A DNA stretch of 5,767 nt from DASUPK01 sp033856335 (GTDB lineage Bacteria > Actinomycetota > Thermoleophilia > Solirubrobacterales > 70-9): contig JAWVFG010000078.1 of assembly GCA_033856335.1 (NCBI GenBank), forward strand, positions 1 to 5,767, in the 5' to 3' direction. This document shows, piece after piece, positions 5,427 through 5,767 of the stretch (its first letter is position 1; the number at the start of each line of letters is the position of its first letter). Position numbers and translations under genes: made by a program. Under the pieces are notes generated by a model that saw only the letters and a program-made list of their open reading frames with translations, searched no databases and had not been told where the DNA came from.

Positions 5427-5767
5427 GTGTTTTTTGTGCTTCAGGAGCGGCTTGGGCGGTTTGCCCACCTCGGCATCGCAGACCTGACCCTTGCAGCGGA
5501 CCAGCGCCGAGAGCTGTTTCTGCAGCCACTTGCGCACGGGGAAGTAGCGCGAGTCCTTGTAGACGGAGTGGTCCTCGAGCGGATCGTGCGAGAGGTCGTA
5601 CATCTCACGGCTGCCGTCCGAGTACTTGACGAGGAGATACCGACCGGTGCGGATTCCGCGGTAGCGAGGGGCGCTGATCACGCGCGCGATCTGAGCAGTG
5701 TGGTCCATGTCGAGGTTCTTCACGTATTTGCTGATCTTCACCCGATGACTGCTCGAGGCCGCGGTCC
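5418..5767 (-). CDS. Sulfatase (arylsulfatase-like), C-terminal 115 residues only
   Basis: The open frame enters from the right edge with no start needed: the first visible residues are TAASSSHR, followed by 107 more to TAG. Two segments are typical of the C-terminal subdomain of the alkaline-phosphatase-superfamily sulfatases: YRGIRTGRYLLVKYSDGSRE (35-54 of the visible part) and MYDLSHDPLEDHSV (55-68). A CKGQVC pair (C91, C96) near the end resembles the small disulfide loop seen near the end of related actinobacterial sulfatases. The tail (KPPKPLLKHKKHPA) is basic and not conserved. The formylglycine motif (CxPxR) and metal ligands lie outside the window, so activity, substrate and any signal peptide cannot be judged. 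The GTG at 5739-5741 is internal, not a start. It lies 18 nt upstream of the hydroxy-acid oxidase and probably shares its transcript. Confidence 0.88.
   Translation of the reverse strand, partial: TAASSSHRVKISKYVKNLDMDHTAQIARVISAPRYRGIRTGRYLLVKYSDGSREMYDLSHDPLEDHSVYKDSRYFPVRKWLQKQLSALVRCKGQVCDAEVGKPPKPLLKHKKHPA

Noticed and set aside
5413..5435. Intrinsic terminator on the plus strand
   Set aside because: No plus-strand gene ends upstream, the stem is only 5 bp with a CTAG loop, and the T-run is explained by Lys/His codons of the sulfatase on the other strand.

Overview
This is a GC-rich, gene-dense bacterial chromosome segment. The best guess is a high-GC actinobacterium, possibly of the Thermoleophilia/Solirubrobacterales type. 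The guess rests on an F420-type luciferase-like oxidoreductase, an RsbA-family protein (MEDS plus anti-sigma ATPase domain) and a lactate-monooxygenase-like flavoenzyme, all common in that phylum, and on GTG starts and strong G/C third positions. No 16S rRNA or other marker is present, so this is inference.

Layout: a 5'-truncated-by-window luciferase-like (LLM) flavin oxidoreductase on the minus strand (1-682); a divergent intergenic region of about 155 bp; a membrane-bound CHASE-GGDEF diguanylate cyclase on plus (838-2331); a secreted GH25 lysozyme on minus (2318-3082), overlapping the cyclase tail to tail by 14 bp; a divergent intergenic region of about 164 bp holding a long imperfect inverted repeat and a 10-codon leader ORF; a MEDS plus HATPase RsbA-family regulator on plus (3247-4215); an FMN-dependent alpha-hydroxy-acid oxidase/lactate 2-monooxygenase-like enzyme on minus (4212-5399), whose stop codon shares the tetranucleotide CTAG with that of the regulator; and the C-terminal part of a sulfatase on minus (5418 to beyond 5767), probably co-transcribed with the oxidase.

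The genes do not form one obvious pathway. Orientation alternates from the first to the fifth gene, so the only clear operon candidate is sulfatase-oxidase. Two signalling genes (c-di-GMP synthesis and a putative anti-sigma/serine kinase switch) flank the secreted cell-wall hydrolase, which suggests an envelope or stress regulation neighbourhood without proving it.

I found no RNA genes, CRISPR arrays, insertion sequences or phage genes, and no convincing new multi-gene system. The most interesting points are small-scale: an apparent ATT start codon for the LLM gene, the imperfect hairpin/operator between the lysozyme and regulator genes, the leader mini-ORF coupled by ATGA to the regulator, and a 14-bp perfect palindrome centred on the sulfatase stop.
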